NCBI RefSeq assembly: GCF_022352055.1 | Contig: NZ_JAKRWM010000001.1 | Location: 744,001-808,000 of the forward strand | DNA length: 64,000 bases | Reading direction: 5' to 3' | DNA from: Cohnella mopanensis | Lineage (GTDB): Bacteria; Bacillota; Bacilli; Paenibacillales; Paenibacillaceae | Shown: positions 1 to 8,670 of the stretch, one piece after another | Position numbering within the stretch: the first letter of the stretch is position 1 | Layout: every line of letters starts with the position of its first letter | Position numbers and translations under genes: made by a program | The notes under the pieces: model-generated | Told to the model about the DNA's origin: nothing | Databases searched by the model: none | The model's input: only the letters and a program-made list of their open reading frames with translations

Positions 1-668
1 AGCACCACCGAACGCCTCTTCTCAGGAAGCTTGCAAATACGGAAATGTGGTTGCAGCACAACAAAATCATCAACCTTAAAGTCGCCGTTCCTCGCCTTAA
101 CGGGATTGTGCTTCGACCTGGCGAGACTTTCTCCTATTGGCGCTTGCTTGGCAAACCTACCCGGCGTAAAGGTTACGTCGACGGCATGATCCTATTCTGC
201 GGCGAAGTTAGAACGGGCGTTGCGGGCGGTTTGTGCCAACTGTCCAATCTAATCTATTGGATGACGCTGCATACGGAGCTGACGGTCACCGAACGCCACC
301 GTCATAGTTATGACGTGTTCCCGGATGCAGGACGTACCCAACCGTTCGGAAGCGGGGCTACTTGTTCTTACAATTACCGGGATTTGCGAATTACGAATCG
401 TACTTCCGTGACTTATCGTTTGCAGCTGCAGTTGGATGGCGAATATTTGCTTGGTAGCTGGCAAGCCGATCAGCCTTCTCGTTATCGTTACGAGGTGAAG
501 GAGAGGGGGCATGCAATTACCTCAGAACCTTGGGGCGGATATGTTCGGCATAATGCACTCTATCGGGACGTCTATGCTCTCGATGGAGATTGGCTGCGGG
601 AAGAGGAAATTACGGAGAACCACTCTCTGATGATGTATTCGCCGCTGTTGAGCGAGGGCGAGGGCTAG
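1..668 (+). CDS. VanW family protein, 5'-truncated by the window edge
   Basis: The reading frame is open from base 3, so the gene starts before the window; about 221 C-terminal residues are present. Seen: an LQxNK motif near base 51, GETFSYW, GGLCQLSN, an ERHRHSYDVFPD stretch, PFGSGAT and YNYRDL. These are the core conserved motifs of the VanW family in the usual order. The family is named after a gene in some vancomycin-resistance clusters, but most members lie outside such clusters and have no proven biochemical role; a cell-wall link is inferred. No van resistance genes are nearby. A terminator follows 36 bases after the stop. Confidence 0.85.
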   Translation, partial: HHRTPLLRKLANTEMWLQHNKIINLKVAVPRLNGIVLRPGETFSYWRLLGKPTRRKGYVDGMILFCGEVRTGVAGGLCQLSNLIYWMTLHTELTVTERHRHSYDVFPDAGRTQPFGSGATCSYNYRDLRITNRTSVTYRLQLQLDGEYLLGSWQADQPSRYRYEVKERGHAITSEPWGGYVRHNALYRDVYALDGDWLREEEITENHSLMMYSPLLSEGEG

Positions 669-703
669 ATTCAATAGCATATTAGATTGATCACAGACAA
701 GCG

Positions 704-740
704 AGGCTGCTCCGTAAATCATTTTACGGGCAGTTTTTTT
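704..740 (+). terminator. Rho-independent terminator after the VanW gene
   Basis: A stem of about ten pairs (GCTCCGTAAA with TTTACGGGC, one bulge) is followed by seven T residues. Confidence 0.75.
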
Positions 741-742
741 AT

Positions 743-932
743 GTAACGGCACGGTTTGCCGCTATTGAGTAAGCTTTATCGCCGTATTTGCTGACGAACG
801 GCACCGCGTGCTGTTATTTCGAACATAATCGGACATTTCATTGTAACTTTGCTCGAATAGCGGCACCGGGTACCTCTATCATGGAACAATCGCAGCTTTG
901 TATCGGAATAACGGCACCGCGTGCCGCTAGTC
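743..932. repeat. Four spaced copies of a GC-rich near-palindrome
   Basis: This 320-base gap has no gene. It holds four related units beginning near 745, 797, 859 and 909, each built on ACGGCACCGCGTGCCG or a decayed form flanked by AT-rich TTAT/CTAT. Spacing is about 50 to 60 bases. Each unit could form a short hairpin. The copy at 911-926 is the most symmetrical. An open frame spans three units but looks like a by-product of the repetition. Confidence 0.6.
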
Positions 933-1063
933 TGAAACCTTGTATCTATCGGAAGAGCCAAACTCAACGAAACAAATCGAAATAGTCCCAGGGGCGGTTA
1001 CGGCATTCGGGTAAGTTCTGTTATAATTCTCCTATTCTAGCAAATGAAATGGGAGATTAGCCT

Positions 1064-2338
1064 ATGAAACCTTGGGAGAAATCGGTAGCAGCCGTAATTG
1101 CGAGTCTATGTATCTTGGGAAGCTCTACGCTAGGTTCTTCATCGGCGATGGCGAACACTACTGAAATAAAAATCGTGCTGGATGATGTTCCGTTATCTAT
1201 GGGAGTATCGCCTATCATTAAGAATAACGTTACGATGGTTCCTTTTCGGTCGTTGGCAAAAGCACTTGGCATCAAAGTCACTTGGGACAGTAAGACAAAG
1301 ACGGTGCTAGCAAGTGGAGTGATTAATGGTGCGGAGAAAAATGTCAGCCTTCAATTAGGTCAAAAAACAGCTGTCGTGGACGGGCAATCTGTAGCCTTAC
1401 TAACCGCTCCTCTTATGATGAATCAGCAGGTGTTCATTCCTCTTAACTTCTTCGGCACGCAATTCGGCGCTAAGGTCGGTTGGAGCCAACAGACGAATAC
1501 CGTATCAATCACATCCGCGAAAAAAGCGATGCATCTTCGTGCCTTCTACGCCATGGGCTCGTTCGCTCAGCGCGAGAGAATCCAATCGATGGATTCCGTT
1601 GCATTCGGATGGGCAAGAATAGACGAGAATGGCGGGCTTACCCTAGAAGGAAAAGACTACTATTGGCCCGCAGCGGCAGGTGAGACGACACCGGAATCGC
1701 TTGTGAGCGATGCCGTCGCAAATGGGGCTAAGCCTTATCTCATGGTTTACGCTGTGGATGGTAAAGGCGAGTTGACGAAAATGCTTAGCGATGAGTCGTT
1801 AAGGAATAGCTCAATCGACAAGATTGTAAGCTTAGCGTCTGATCATGGTTTTGGCGGTGTGTTGCTTGATTTCGAAGGTCTCGGTTTGCGTCTTGATCCT
1901 TTAGGTCAGCAGAAGCTTCTTAATGATTACGTACAAGCGATCGACAAGAAGCTGGAAGCAGTAGGGGTTAAGCTTAGCTTGGCCGTTCCGCCTCCGAATA
2001 GCTCGTTCAAAGGTTACGATTACAAAACATTGAGCAAATTGGCCGATGATCTCGTCGTCATGGCATATGACTATAATCCTAAGGGAACGCCAGACCATAC
2101 GCCCGAACCCTATGCCAAAGTGGAGGAGGCCATCACTCAAATGCTGCAAGCGGGAGTGCCGGCCAATCAAATCATTCTCGGTATTAGCCTATGGAGCGAG
2201 ACGACGGGGACGGTTGACGATAAACTCGGTCTTGCCAAGCGCTATGGATTAAAAGGAGCTTCCTTCTGGAGGCTAACATTTTACGGAAATGACTTTGCAA
2301 CAGCTATCGATAACGTCGTTGAGAAAGTAGGAAAGTAA
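1064..2338 (+). CDS. Secreted stalk-domain protein with GH18-like glycosidase domain
   Basis: A 424-residue exported protein. Residues 1-30 form a signal peptide ending SSAMA. Residues 35-150 form a copper-amine-oxidase-N type stalk domain (VPFRSLAKALG, VFIPLNFFG), a common wall-associated module in Paenibacillaceae. Residues 155-424 resemble glycoside hydrolase family 18 (spore peptidoglycan or chitin-type hydrolases): GGVLLDFEGLG holds D269 and E271 of the family's DxE active-site end, and VMAYDYNP and ASFWRLTFYG match later barrel strands. The earlier aspartate of the full DxxDxDxE motif is not obvious. The ATG follows GGGAG at the right distance. A TATAAT at 1022-1027 may be the -10 box. 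The next gene starts one base after the stop. Confidence 0.8.
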   Translation: MKPWEKSVAAVIASLCILGSSTLGSSSAMANTTEIKIVLDDVPLSMGVSPIIKNNVTMVPFRSLAKALGIKVTWDSKTKTVLASGVINGAEKNVSLQLGQKTAVVDGQSVALLTAPLMMNQQVFIPLNFFGTQFGAKVGWSQQTNTVSITSAKKAMHLRAFYAMGSFAQRERIQSMDSVAFGWARIDENGGLTLEGKDYYWPAAAGETTPESLVSDAVANGAKPYLMVYAVDGKGELTKMLSDESLRNSSIDKIVSLASDHGFGGVLLDFEGLGLRLDPLGQQKLLNDYVQAIDKKLEAVGVKLSLAVPPPNSSFKGYDYKTLSKLADDLVVMAYDYNPKGTPDHTPEPYAKVEEAITQMLQAGVPANQIILGISLWSETTGTVDDKLGLAKRYGLKGASFWRLTFYGNDFATAIDNVVEKVGK

Positions 2339-2339
2339 G

Positions 2340-3347
2340 TTGTCGTTTGATCAAGTTTTGCGGAAGTACTTTAAGCATGGACGTTGGACGATCACGGAAG
2401 GATTATCGGGTTGGAACAACACGACAAGGTTCGTCGAAACGGAAGAAGCTCGATGGGTACTACGGATCTATGAGACTCACCAGGATGAAGCTAAAATCCG
2501 TTATGAGCACGAGATTTTGCTAGTGCTGAATGAACAGCCATTGCCTTTCCAGGTTCCGATGCCCGTTCGATGCTTGGATGGCGGCACAATAGTTAGGCTA
2601 GAGGATGGAAGCGGGAGACTCGCGTGCTTGTTCACGTATATAGAGGGGCAACGTCCGGATGAAGGAAGCTTAGGCATCGGATATGCATTCGGGGTAGTTA
2701 CGGGACAATTGAGCAAAGCTCTTGCGAACGTAAAGGTCGTGAGTCTGCCTTTATATCCGCCGTACTATGAGATGGATTCATCTCATCCGTTATGTACATC
2801 CGAACGAGTTACTGCTTTCTGTTCTGCGCCGCCTGTCGAATTCATCGAAGTAGCCGAAGATTTGCAAGCTATCAGTTCAGCGATACTGAGTTTCCGAGCA
2901 CTCTTGCCCCAATTCCGAACGTTGCCGCATCAACTCATTCATGGCGATATTAACCACTCGAATTCACTTGTCGCTAGCGCAGACAGCAACCGACTTGCTG
3001 CCATTCTAGATTTTGAGTTCTGTACACGGGATTTGCGGGTAATGGAGATAGCCGTTATGATATCGGGCTTTCTTAATAGCAATGATGTCATGGCGAAGAT
3101 AGAACGATATCTACAAGGCGTAGGGGAACAATTGCGATTAGATCGCTCCGAGATCGAAGCGATTCCTTCACTCGTAAGACTGAGAAACTTAGACGTATTC
3201 CTGCATTTCCTTGGCCGTTATTGGGATGGAGTGGACGATCAGAAGGTTCTTCTTGAGCAAAGTCGATCCGTACACGATGGATTGTCTGAGCTAGAGCGGA
3301 TCGAGAGTGAGTTGTCTCAGCTTTGTTCTCGTTATTTAACGACGTAA
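2340..3347 (+). CDS. APH/homoserine-kinase-like phosphotransferase
   Basis: 335 residues. The catalytic loop HGDINHSN (H201, D203, N206) and the metal-binding DFEF (D224) identify the aminoglycoside phosphotransferase / homoserine kinase type II fold, which transfers phosphate from ATP to a small hydroxylated substrate. The substrate cannot be read from the sequence. The start is TTG, one base after the stop of the GH18-like gene, with an AGGAAAG ribosome site inside the end of that gene; this points to translational coupling. The intact motif suggests an active kinase. Confidence 0.75.
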   Translation: MSFDQVLRKYFKHGRWTITEGLSGWNNTTRFVETEEARWVLRIYETHQDEAKIRYEHEILLVLNEQPLPFQVPMPVRCLDGGTIVRLEDGSGRLACLFTYIEGQRPDEGSLGIGYAFGVVTGQLSKALANVKVVSLPLYPPYYEMDSSHPLCTSERVTAFCSAPPVEFIEVAEDLQAISSAILSFRALLPQFRTLPHQLIHGDINHSNSLVASADSNRLAAILDFEFCTRDLRVMEIAVMISGFLNSNDVMAKIERYLQGVGEQLRLDRSEIEAIPSLVRLRNLDVFLHFLGRYWDGVDDQKVLLEQSRSVHDGLSELERIESELSQLCSRYLTT

Positions 3348-3364
3348 AATATCGGAAGATAAGG

Positions 3365-3405
3365 AAAGACGTATTCGACTCGATTTGAGCGAATGCGTCT
3401 TTTCT
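3365..3405 (+). terminator. Terminator after the phosphotransferase
   Basis: AAGACGTATTCG pairs with CGAATGCGTCTT (12 pairs, one G-T) and is followed by a T-rich run. Confidence 0.85.
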
Positions 3406-3540
3406 TTATTTGAACTTTAGATATCCATAAAAGGAAATGTTGGGTAATTTCTCGAAGGTTAGTGGGAGAAATATTGAAGATCGCGAGTATATTGATACGT
3501 GAAATCAGCCGATACCAAAGTATTCAGGGGGATGTTCATC

Positions 3541-4293
3541 ATGGAAGTATTACTAAAAATCCTACTTAGCACATCTATTATTTATGCAATATCCTTTGTA
3601 TTCAAAACCTTCACGACGAACAAGTTTGATAGAGTATTTATGCCGAAACATCAAAAGTCTTTGCAGAATACTTTTTTAATTGTTTTTCTTATATTTGTTT
3701 TCATTTTATATGGAATTTACTTCGCTGCATTATATCAGAAAATTATTGAATTAAGGTGGTTGAAGCATACATCTGATGCTATAGAGACAATATATTTTAT
3801 ATATTTTATCGGGATTTTGTATATAGTAATTCTTTGCTTGATGAAATTCATTAACAGAAAGAATAAAGAATGGAATTTTAAGATTTCAGAAAAGACGTTA
3901 AATAAAGTGTTCTTTACAGTTTTTCTTTTGAATATATTTGTTTATTCTATAATGCTTCATGATGTGTACTTCTCAGTTGATACAAACAGAGATAAAAATA
4001 TATGGATCAGCAATATGATAAGTTGCATCTTTGTTTTCTTAATATTCTCTTACTTACTCATGAAGTCAAATAGCTATTTATTGGGGATAAGCAAAAGGCA
4101 TTGGAAGTATGTATTATCTCCCACACCGGCTGATATTAAAGAGAGGCATTTGTATGTCCTCTATTCTTTAACTCCAACTACTTTAGTATTATCTGATAAT
4201 CCAGAAAGTGAATCTTATCCCACTAGTGTGTATTTATATGACCTAAATAAAAATACATACGTATATTTTAATAGAGTTGTGAATTTACAGTGA
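3541..4293 (+). CDS. AT-rich multi-pass membrane protein, unknown function
   Basis: About 250 residues with four or five hydrophobic segments, then a soluble C-terminal tail of about 60 residues containing a strand-like VLSDNPESESYPTSVYLYDL region. ATG 3541 is preferred because GGGGG at 3527-3531 sits nine bases upstream; an in-frame ATG at 3532 touches that site and a GTG at 3499 has none. The base composition is clearly more AT-rich than the flanking genes, which suggests recent acquisition. No family recognised. Confidence 0.6.
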   Translation: MEVLLKILLSTSIIYAISFVFKTFTTNKFDRVFMPKHQKSLQNTFLIVFLIFVFILYGIYFAALYQKIIELRWLKHTSDAIETIYFIYFIGILYIVILCLMKFINRKNKEWNFKISEKTLNKVFFTVFLLNIFVYSIMLHDVYFSVDTNRDKNIWISNMISCIFVFLIFSYLLMKSNSYLLGISKRHWKYVLSPTPADIKERHLYVLYSLTPTTLVLSDNPESESYPTSVYLYDLNKNTYVYFNRVVNLQ

Positions 4294-4437
4294 TTAGAAC
4301 TAATCTAATCAGCATTTTGATTGTTTTTCGGTGAAGCGACTGGATTCATATAACACATTATTCGTGTTACTTGCCGTTGGTCCTTGGACCGAACAGAGTA
4401 TAGAAGTTAGAATTCGATTAATAACTGCAATTACATT

Positions 4438-4824
4438 ATGGAATTATTAAAGAAAAGAAGTGATGGTGTGAAACCATTTCCAGAAGAGTGTGAATTTATT
4501 GATTTGTTTGAAACAGAACCCCATTTATTAGATCCGGACTCTCCGTTTTTTTATAACCACCTAACTTACATGTTAGAAAGAGCGAATGGTATTATCTATT
4601 TTGAATTAGAGCCAGGATGCCATTCTGCCACATTTATTTGGAAGGACAAAAACGACAAAACTATAGTCGATTTGGATCTCCGAAACATTAAGGGATTAGA
4701 GATTGAGAAGAGAAACGGACTTGAATTTCTCCGTTTTTTATTCCATGAAGATCAGGAATTGAAGGACTTGATCATTAAAACAAAACCGGAAATATCGGTT
4801 TTATGGGGAACAGAAGGATTTTAG
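4438..4824 (+). CDS. Small acidic hypothetical protein
   Basis: 128 residues, soluble, acidic and AT-rich like its upstream neighbour. The ATG lacks a clear ribosome site; an in-frame GTG at 4468 behind AAAAGAAG is an alternative. The N-terminal part (EECEFIDLFETEPHL) and the strand-rich middle (IIYFELEPGCHSATFIWK) recall small immunity-type proteins, but this is only an impression. The preceding 140 bases hold two small inverted repeats (TAACAC/GTGTTA and GGTCC/GGACC). Confidence 0.5.
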   Translation: MELLKKRSDGVKPFPEECEFIDLFETEPHLLDPDSPFFYNHLTYMLERANGIIYFELEPGCHSATFIWKDKNDKTIVDLDLRNIKGLEIEKRNGLEFLRFLFHEDQELKDLIIKTKPEISVLWGTEGF

Positions 4825-4883
4825 GATTTTAATACGTGACTACAAGAAAGTAATGCGAAATCTTGAAAGAGAGGAGCAAAGTC

Positions 4884-4955
4884 ATGAATATTATTACACC
4901 CTCTAAAGAAAGGCATGTAGAAGTTAGAAAAATCATATTAGGGAGAAGTCTATGA
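4884..4955 (+). CDS. Possible 23-residue ORF coupled to the YbaK gene
   Basis: ATG 4884 follows GAGGAG at seven bases. The frame encodes 23 residues rich in basic side chains (MNIITPSKERHVEVRK...) and its TGA overlaps the ATG of the next gene (ATGA). It could be a leader peptide or the residue of a decayed gene. Translation is not proven. Confidence 0.35.
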   Translation: MNIITPSKERHVEVRKIILGRSL

Positions 4956-5398
4956 AAAATCTCATCTCTTTTCTGAACGAACATAAAGTCGACCACGAGA
5001 TCATCCAGCACGAAGTTTCCATTCAATCCGCACAGGATGGAGCAGATTATTTCGGAATTGAAATCGGTCAAACGGCCCCAACGTTAATTCTCAAATCGGA
5101 AGACAGCTACTATGCGATCATTATCTCGGGGGACTATGGACGGATAGACTTCGAGAACCTGATGATGATATTGAACTGCAATGAACTCAAATTAGCCAAA
5201 CCCAAGGAAGTAGAACAAATAACGGGTTGCACAATAGGGAACGTCCCTTTAATCGGGCACAATCTACCGACAATCATAGACCGACAACTGCATAGATACG
5301 CCTATATTTATGGTGGAACGGGAATACACAACTCAACGCTGAAGATCAGCCCTGTTGAAGTAGAGAAATTAAATCAGGTTGTCGCTTTTGTTCGTTAG
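4952..5398 (+). CDS. YbaK/ProX-type aminoacyl-tRNA deacylase domain protein
   Basis: 148 residues covering one YbaK/prolyl-tRNA-synthetase-associated domain. Family members hydrolyse mischarged tRNAs in trans (for example Cys-tRNAPro or Ala-tRNAPro). Seen: a typical N-terminal helix (FLNEHKVDHEIIQHE), the conserved lysine strand TLILKSEDSYYAIIISGD, and the G-x-x-P-loop region IGNVPLIGHNLPTIID followed by YGGTG. The RBS GGGAG precedes the ATG. Whether it is ProX, YbaK or a divergent member cannot be decided by eye. Confidence 0.75.
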   Translation: MKNLISFLNEHKVDHEIIQHEVSIQSAQDGADYFGIEIGQTAPTLILKSEDSYYAIIISGDYGRIDFENLMMILNCNELKLAKPKEVEQITGCTIGNVPLIGHNLPTIIDRQLHRYAYIYGGTGIHNSTLKISPVEVEKLNQVVAFVR

Positions 5399-5434
5399 CC
5401 AAATATACAAATTAATCGCGAGGAGTTAACACGC

Positions 5435-6259
5435 ATGACGAAAAATCCCTCCGTTCCAACACTATATTTCGACGGTTCATTTATTGATGTGTTATGGGAT
5501 AATCACGACGCGGCGGTTAGTTGGTTTCAGAAGCACTTAGGCTGGGATGTTCAACGACAGGAGTTATGGAAACCAGACCCCAGATGCACGCACGGCAAAA
5601 TGACTCAAATGAACTGGGGAACATGGCTGGTTTCAAGCCTTTCGAATGAACGGTTGCCTCATCACTATACGGAACGCGGAACGATCGATCCGAATGTTCG
5701 CTTGTGCTGGAGAGTTCGAAACCTTAAAGAGCTGCATCGCAATTATCAGAATAGCGGTATTCGCGTAACAGACATACATAGCGGACCCGGACTTACGCAT
5801 TATTTTGATTTCTGGGCTACCAACGAAGGCATTCGACTAACCGCACAGGAAGACAGCAGCGTCGATTCAGACGGATTCTTCCCATCCTGGAACCGGATTG
5901 GAGTTCGGGATCTAGATAAATCGGTAGAATGGTACAACCATCATCTGGGGATGGAAGTAGACGCGGATTATCGTGAGCACGGTTATGTCATCATGAAATT
6001 AAAGTTAAATCATCAACCGGAAGGACATTCTCTGTGGGTGCTTGAGCAGCTTTCCGAAGAAGCCGCTTCAGGCAAGGTGGACGGTCCCGTTCGTCTTAGT
6101 TGCTGGGTCAAGGAGCGGGAGGATTTTTTTAACTATCATCGCTATTTGATCAACAGCCGCATCGATACTTCGGAGATTGGCGGTTTTCTTACGCGAGGGA
6201 TGGTTAGTTTTCATTTCTATGATCTAGATGGCAATCGTTTGAACATAAGCAGTATGTGA
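5435..6259 (+). CDS. VOC (glyoxalase-like) family protein with two domains
   Basis: 274 residues. Two vicinal-oxygen-chelate beta-alpha-beta modules are visible: residues 8-135 (DVLWDNHDAAVSWFQKHLGWDV, then HYFDFWATNEGIRLTAQ) and 150-274 (IGVRDLDKSVEWYNHHLGMEVD, then SFHFYDLDGNRLNI). Such proteins are metal-dependent dioxygenases, isomerases or resistance proteins; the substrate is not predictable. Its TGA overlaps the region just before the hydrolase gene, so the two are likely co-transcribed. Confidence 0.75.
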   Translation: MTKNPSVPTLYFDGSFIDVLWDNHDAAVSWFQKHLGWDVQRQELWKPDPRCTHGKMTQMNWGTWLVSSLSNERLPHHYTERGTIDPNVRLCWRVRNLKELHRNYQNSGIRVTDIHSGPGLTHYFDFWATNEGIRLTAQEDSSVDSDGFFPSWNRIGVRDLDKSVEWYNHHLGMEVDADYREHGYVIMKLKLNHQPEGHSLWVLEQLSEEAASGKVDGPVRLSCWVKEREDFFNYHRYLINSRIDTSEIGGFLTRGMVSFHFYDLDGNRLNISSM

Positions 6260-6276
6260 TAGGAGTAAAAGCGAAC

Positions 6277-7341
6277 ATGATTATGCACAATCTCCCCTTG
6301 GAAAATAAACCGATAACGAGCAAGAGAGCAGGAGGGTGGCCAACCGTAGCTTCCGTTCTTTTCGGTGTCGTTGGGGTTATTTTTGCCCTATTATGGCCAA
6401 CCGTCAGGAATCTTCAGCATTCGACAGGATTTCCAATCCAATGGCCATTTGTTTCATTCATCCTACTGCTGCTCGGATCTGCCACATGGTTATTGGTGAA
6501 AGCACGTAAGAGACATTCAAGAAGAAGCTTAGTCATGACAATAGGAGTAACCCTAGTTGTCGGACTATTATTATTCGAAAGTACAATCTACCTTGCGCAT
6601 GAGCGGGTTATTTTCATGCAGCCCAAATTAAGCGAGAACGGAAGAGAATACGTAAAGAACGTATTCCAGAATGTCGAGGAGATATCGATCGAAACGAACG
6701 ACCAGATCGCATTAAAAGGCTGGATCATCCGAAACGCCATAGAGGATAAAGCACCGTTAATGATCTACTTCGCAGGTAATAACGATAATGTGCCTCCTAT
6801 TTTTTTAACACAATTAACGGGATTAAATATTGCGTTCGTCAACTATAGGGGATATGGCCTTAGCGAAGGAACTCCAAGTGAATTCAAGATTAAAGAGGAT
6901 AGTTTAACGTTCTATGATACTCTCGTGCAGAACGAACACGTAGACAACGGGCAAATCATTATCGCAGGAAGAAGTTTAGGCTCGGGTGTTGCCACTTATT
7001 TGGCCAGCAATCGGGCAGCGAAAGCCGTTATTCTCATCTCGCCTTACGATAGCATGAGCCGTGTCGTTCATGACATGCTTCCGATGTACCCTCAGGTACT
7101 TTCGAATACGCATTTTGATTCCTATCGATTAGCGCCTGCCATCTCCGCGCCTGTTCTGAGCTTTATTGCAGAGCAAGACACAACGGTGATTCCCGAGCGA
7201 TCCGAATCATTGCTAAAGCAGTGGGCTGGAGATAAACATACCGTATACGTACCAGGGGCTAACCATAATAGCATTATGAGTTACCCGATTATTGTAGAAG
7301 AGACAATCAAATTCCTTGATGGTGTTCTCGCAAGGAACTAA
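6277..7341 (+). CDS. Membrane-anchored alpha/beta hydrolase
   Basis: 354 residues from ATG 6277, chosen because AGGAG lies at 6261-6265; an upstream in-frame GTG at 6256 would place that site inside the gene. Three N-terminal hydrophobic segments (about residues 20-45, 55-75, 90-110) anchor a serine hydrolase domain. Seen: the oxyanion region YFAGNND, NYRGYGLSEG, the nucleophile elbow GRSLGSG (S233), an acid site near AEQDTTVIP and the histidine in GANHNS. This matches the YfhR/abhydrolase subgroup of unknown substrate. The catalytic triad is complete. Confidence 0.75.
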   Translation: MIMHNLPLENKPITSKRAGGWPTVASVLFGVVGVIFALLWPTVRNLQHSTGFPIQWPFVSFILLLLGSATWLLVKARKRHSRRSLVMTIGVTLVVGLLLFESTIYLAHERVIFMQPKLSENGREYVKNVFQNVEEISIETNDQIALKGWIIRNAIEDKAPLMIYFAGNNDNVPPIFLTQLTGLNIAFVNYRGYGLSEGTPSEFKIKEDSLTFYDTLVQNEHVDNGQIIIAGRSLGSGVATYLASNRAAKAVILISPYDSMSRVVHDMLPMYPQVLSNTHFDSYRLAPAISAPVLSFIAEQDTTVIPERSESLLKQWAGDKHTVYVPGANHNSIMSYPIIVEETIKFLDGVLARN

Positions 7342-7352
7342 TCGTTCTCCGA

Positions 7353-8219
7353 ATGGGCAGAAAGGTGATCCAACTGGACTATTTAGCAATCATTCTCGTT
7401 ATTCTATCCGGGTTATTCCATTCCCTCTGGAACCTGTTCACGAAGAAAAGCGTCAATAAAAACGTGTTTCTCTGGTTCTGCCAATGGGCGGCTATTCTCA
7501 TTTTTCTCCCCGTTGTTATCTTCGAAATCCCTACGATAGAACAAGTGCCAACATCTGGCTACTTCCTTATCCTAGCTAGTATACTTCTTCATGGCGCATA
7601 CGTGCTCTTGCTTGCCAAGTCCTATACAATAGGGGACATGTCGCAGGTGTATCCGATCATGAGAGGAACAACTCCTTTGCTTGTGCCTATCTTCGGCGTA
7701 CTTCTGCTTAACGAAACCGTTCATTGGCTAGGATGGATTGGCATATTGTTCATCGTCAGTGGAATCGTGATTGTCGGAGACCGCAAAAATAAGGGTTTTC
7801 GTAAAATTGTCGACAAGTCTATCTTATTAGCCGTATTAGTGGGGATTATGATTACTTCCTATACCATAGTGGACAAAGTCACCTTGCAATACATCCCGGC
7901 GTTTACGCTTAATGAGGCGACTAACATTGGCAACATGCTGGCATTGACTTATGTAACGATGAAGTCGCAAGCCATTCGCCAGGAATGGAAAGTGAATTGG
8001 AAGACCATCCTACTTGGGGGATTGATTGCTCCCGGAGGATATATTCTGTTCTTGAAGGCTCTGGAATTCATGCCTGTCTCGCAGCTAGCTCCGATGCGGG
8101 AGATTGGAACCGTGTTCGGCACGTTGATGGGAATCTTTATTCTTCATGAACGACAGGGAGGAAGCCGCATCGTCGCCTCGGTGTTGATAACGGGCGGTAT
8201 TATTTTACTGGCGCAATAA
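7353..8219 (+). CDS. EamA/DMT superfamily transporter
   Basis: 288 residues with about ten hydrophobic segments in two EamA repeats; HGAYVLLLAKSYTIGDMSQVYPIMRGTTPLLVPIFGVL and the second-repeat counterpart are typical. The family exports amino acids, sugars or drugs; substrate unknown. ATG 7353 has no ribosome site. AAAGGTG at 7361-7367 lies seven bases before an in-frame CTG at 7374 (MDYLAIILVI...), which could be the true start and gives a better-sized N-terminal helix. Confidence 0.8.
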   Translation: MGRKVIQLDYLAIILVILSGLFHSLWNLFTKKSVNKNVFLWFCQWAAILIFLPVVIFEIPTIEQVPTSGYFLILASILLHGAYVLLLAKSYTIGDMSQVYPIMRGTTPLLVPIFGVLLLNETVHWLGWIGILFIVSGIVIVGDRKNKGFRKIVDKSILLAVLVGIMITSYTIVDKVTLQYIPAFTLNEATNIGNMLALTYVTMKSQAIRQEWKVNWKTILLGGLIAPGGYILFLKALEFMPVSQLAPMREIGTVFGTLMGIFILHERQGGSRIVASVLITGGIILLAQ

Positions 8220-8244
8220 TAGGGTATTTACATTTCTATAAAAG

Positions 8245-8253
8245 TAGATATAC
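8245..8253. promoter_or_regulatory. Half-operator in front of the ArsR gene
   Basis: TAGATATAC is the same half-site found in the large inverted repeat at 8606-8639. It ends seven bases before the arsR-type start codon, which suggests autoregulation. Confidence 0.5.
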
Positions 8254-8260
8254 TCTAACC

Positions 8261-8572
8261 ATGGATACTTTATCGATTATTAAAGCACTGTCCAATGAGA
8301 CGAGATTCAAAATCTTGGAATGGCTGAAGGATCCGGAAACGCATTTCGGACCTCAGAGCCATATGCCGAGCGATTGCGACTTTCACGGCGGCATCTGCGT
8401 CGGAGCCATCGCCGATAAAGCCGGTCTAGCCCAGTCGGTCATCTCCGGTTACTTGGTCAAAATGCAGAAGTCAGGCCTGCTTGAGTCCAGGCGCCATTGC
8501 CAATGGACTTATTATCGTCGCCACGAAACCGGCATTCAGCAATTTAAGCAGCGACTCCTCGAGGAGATATAG
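8261..8572 (+). CDS. ArsR-family transcriptional regulator
   Basis: 103 residues with a winged helix-turn-helix: IIKALSNETRFKILEWL at the N-terminus, recognition helix around AGLAQSVISGYLVKMQKSGLLESRR. Cysteines in CDFHGGIC (about residues 40-47) might sense thiols or electrophiles; this is inference. No Shine-Dalgarno sequence precedes the ATG, so the mRNA may have a very short leader. The adjacent old yellow enzyme gene has a matching operator, so this is very probably its repressor. Confidence 0.85.
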   Translation: MDTLSIIKALSNETRFKILEWLKDPETHFGPQSHMPSDCDFHGGICVGAIADKAGLAQSVISGYLVKMQKSGLLESRRHCQWTYYRRHETGIQQFKQRLLEEI

Positions 8573-8591
8573 CTTGATATACTTTCAAGCT
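8571..8591 (+). terminator. Weak hairpin after the ArsR gene
   Basis: AGCTTGA and TCAAGCT form a 7-pair stem with a 7-base loop, followed by only AATTTC; it may act as a weak attenuator. Confidence 0.3.
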
Positions 8592-8597
8592 AATTTC

Positions 8598-8639
8598 TTG
8601 CAATATGTATATCTAAATATATATATAACTAGATATACA
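8598..8639 (+). promoter_or_regulatory. Promoter and inverted-repeat operator of the old yellow enzyme gene
   Basis: TGTATATCTA (8606-8615) and TAGATATACA (8630-8639) are a perfect 10-base inverted repeat separated by 14 AT-only or near-AT bases. TTGCAA at 8598-8603 and an AT-rich -10 around 8621-8628 put the operator over the core promoter. A half-site recurs before the ArsR gene. Confidence 0.75.
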
Positions 8640-8670
8640 ATAGAGACATGAACCCATTGGAGGGAATAAA

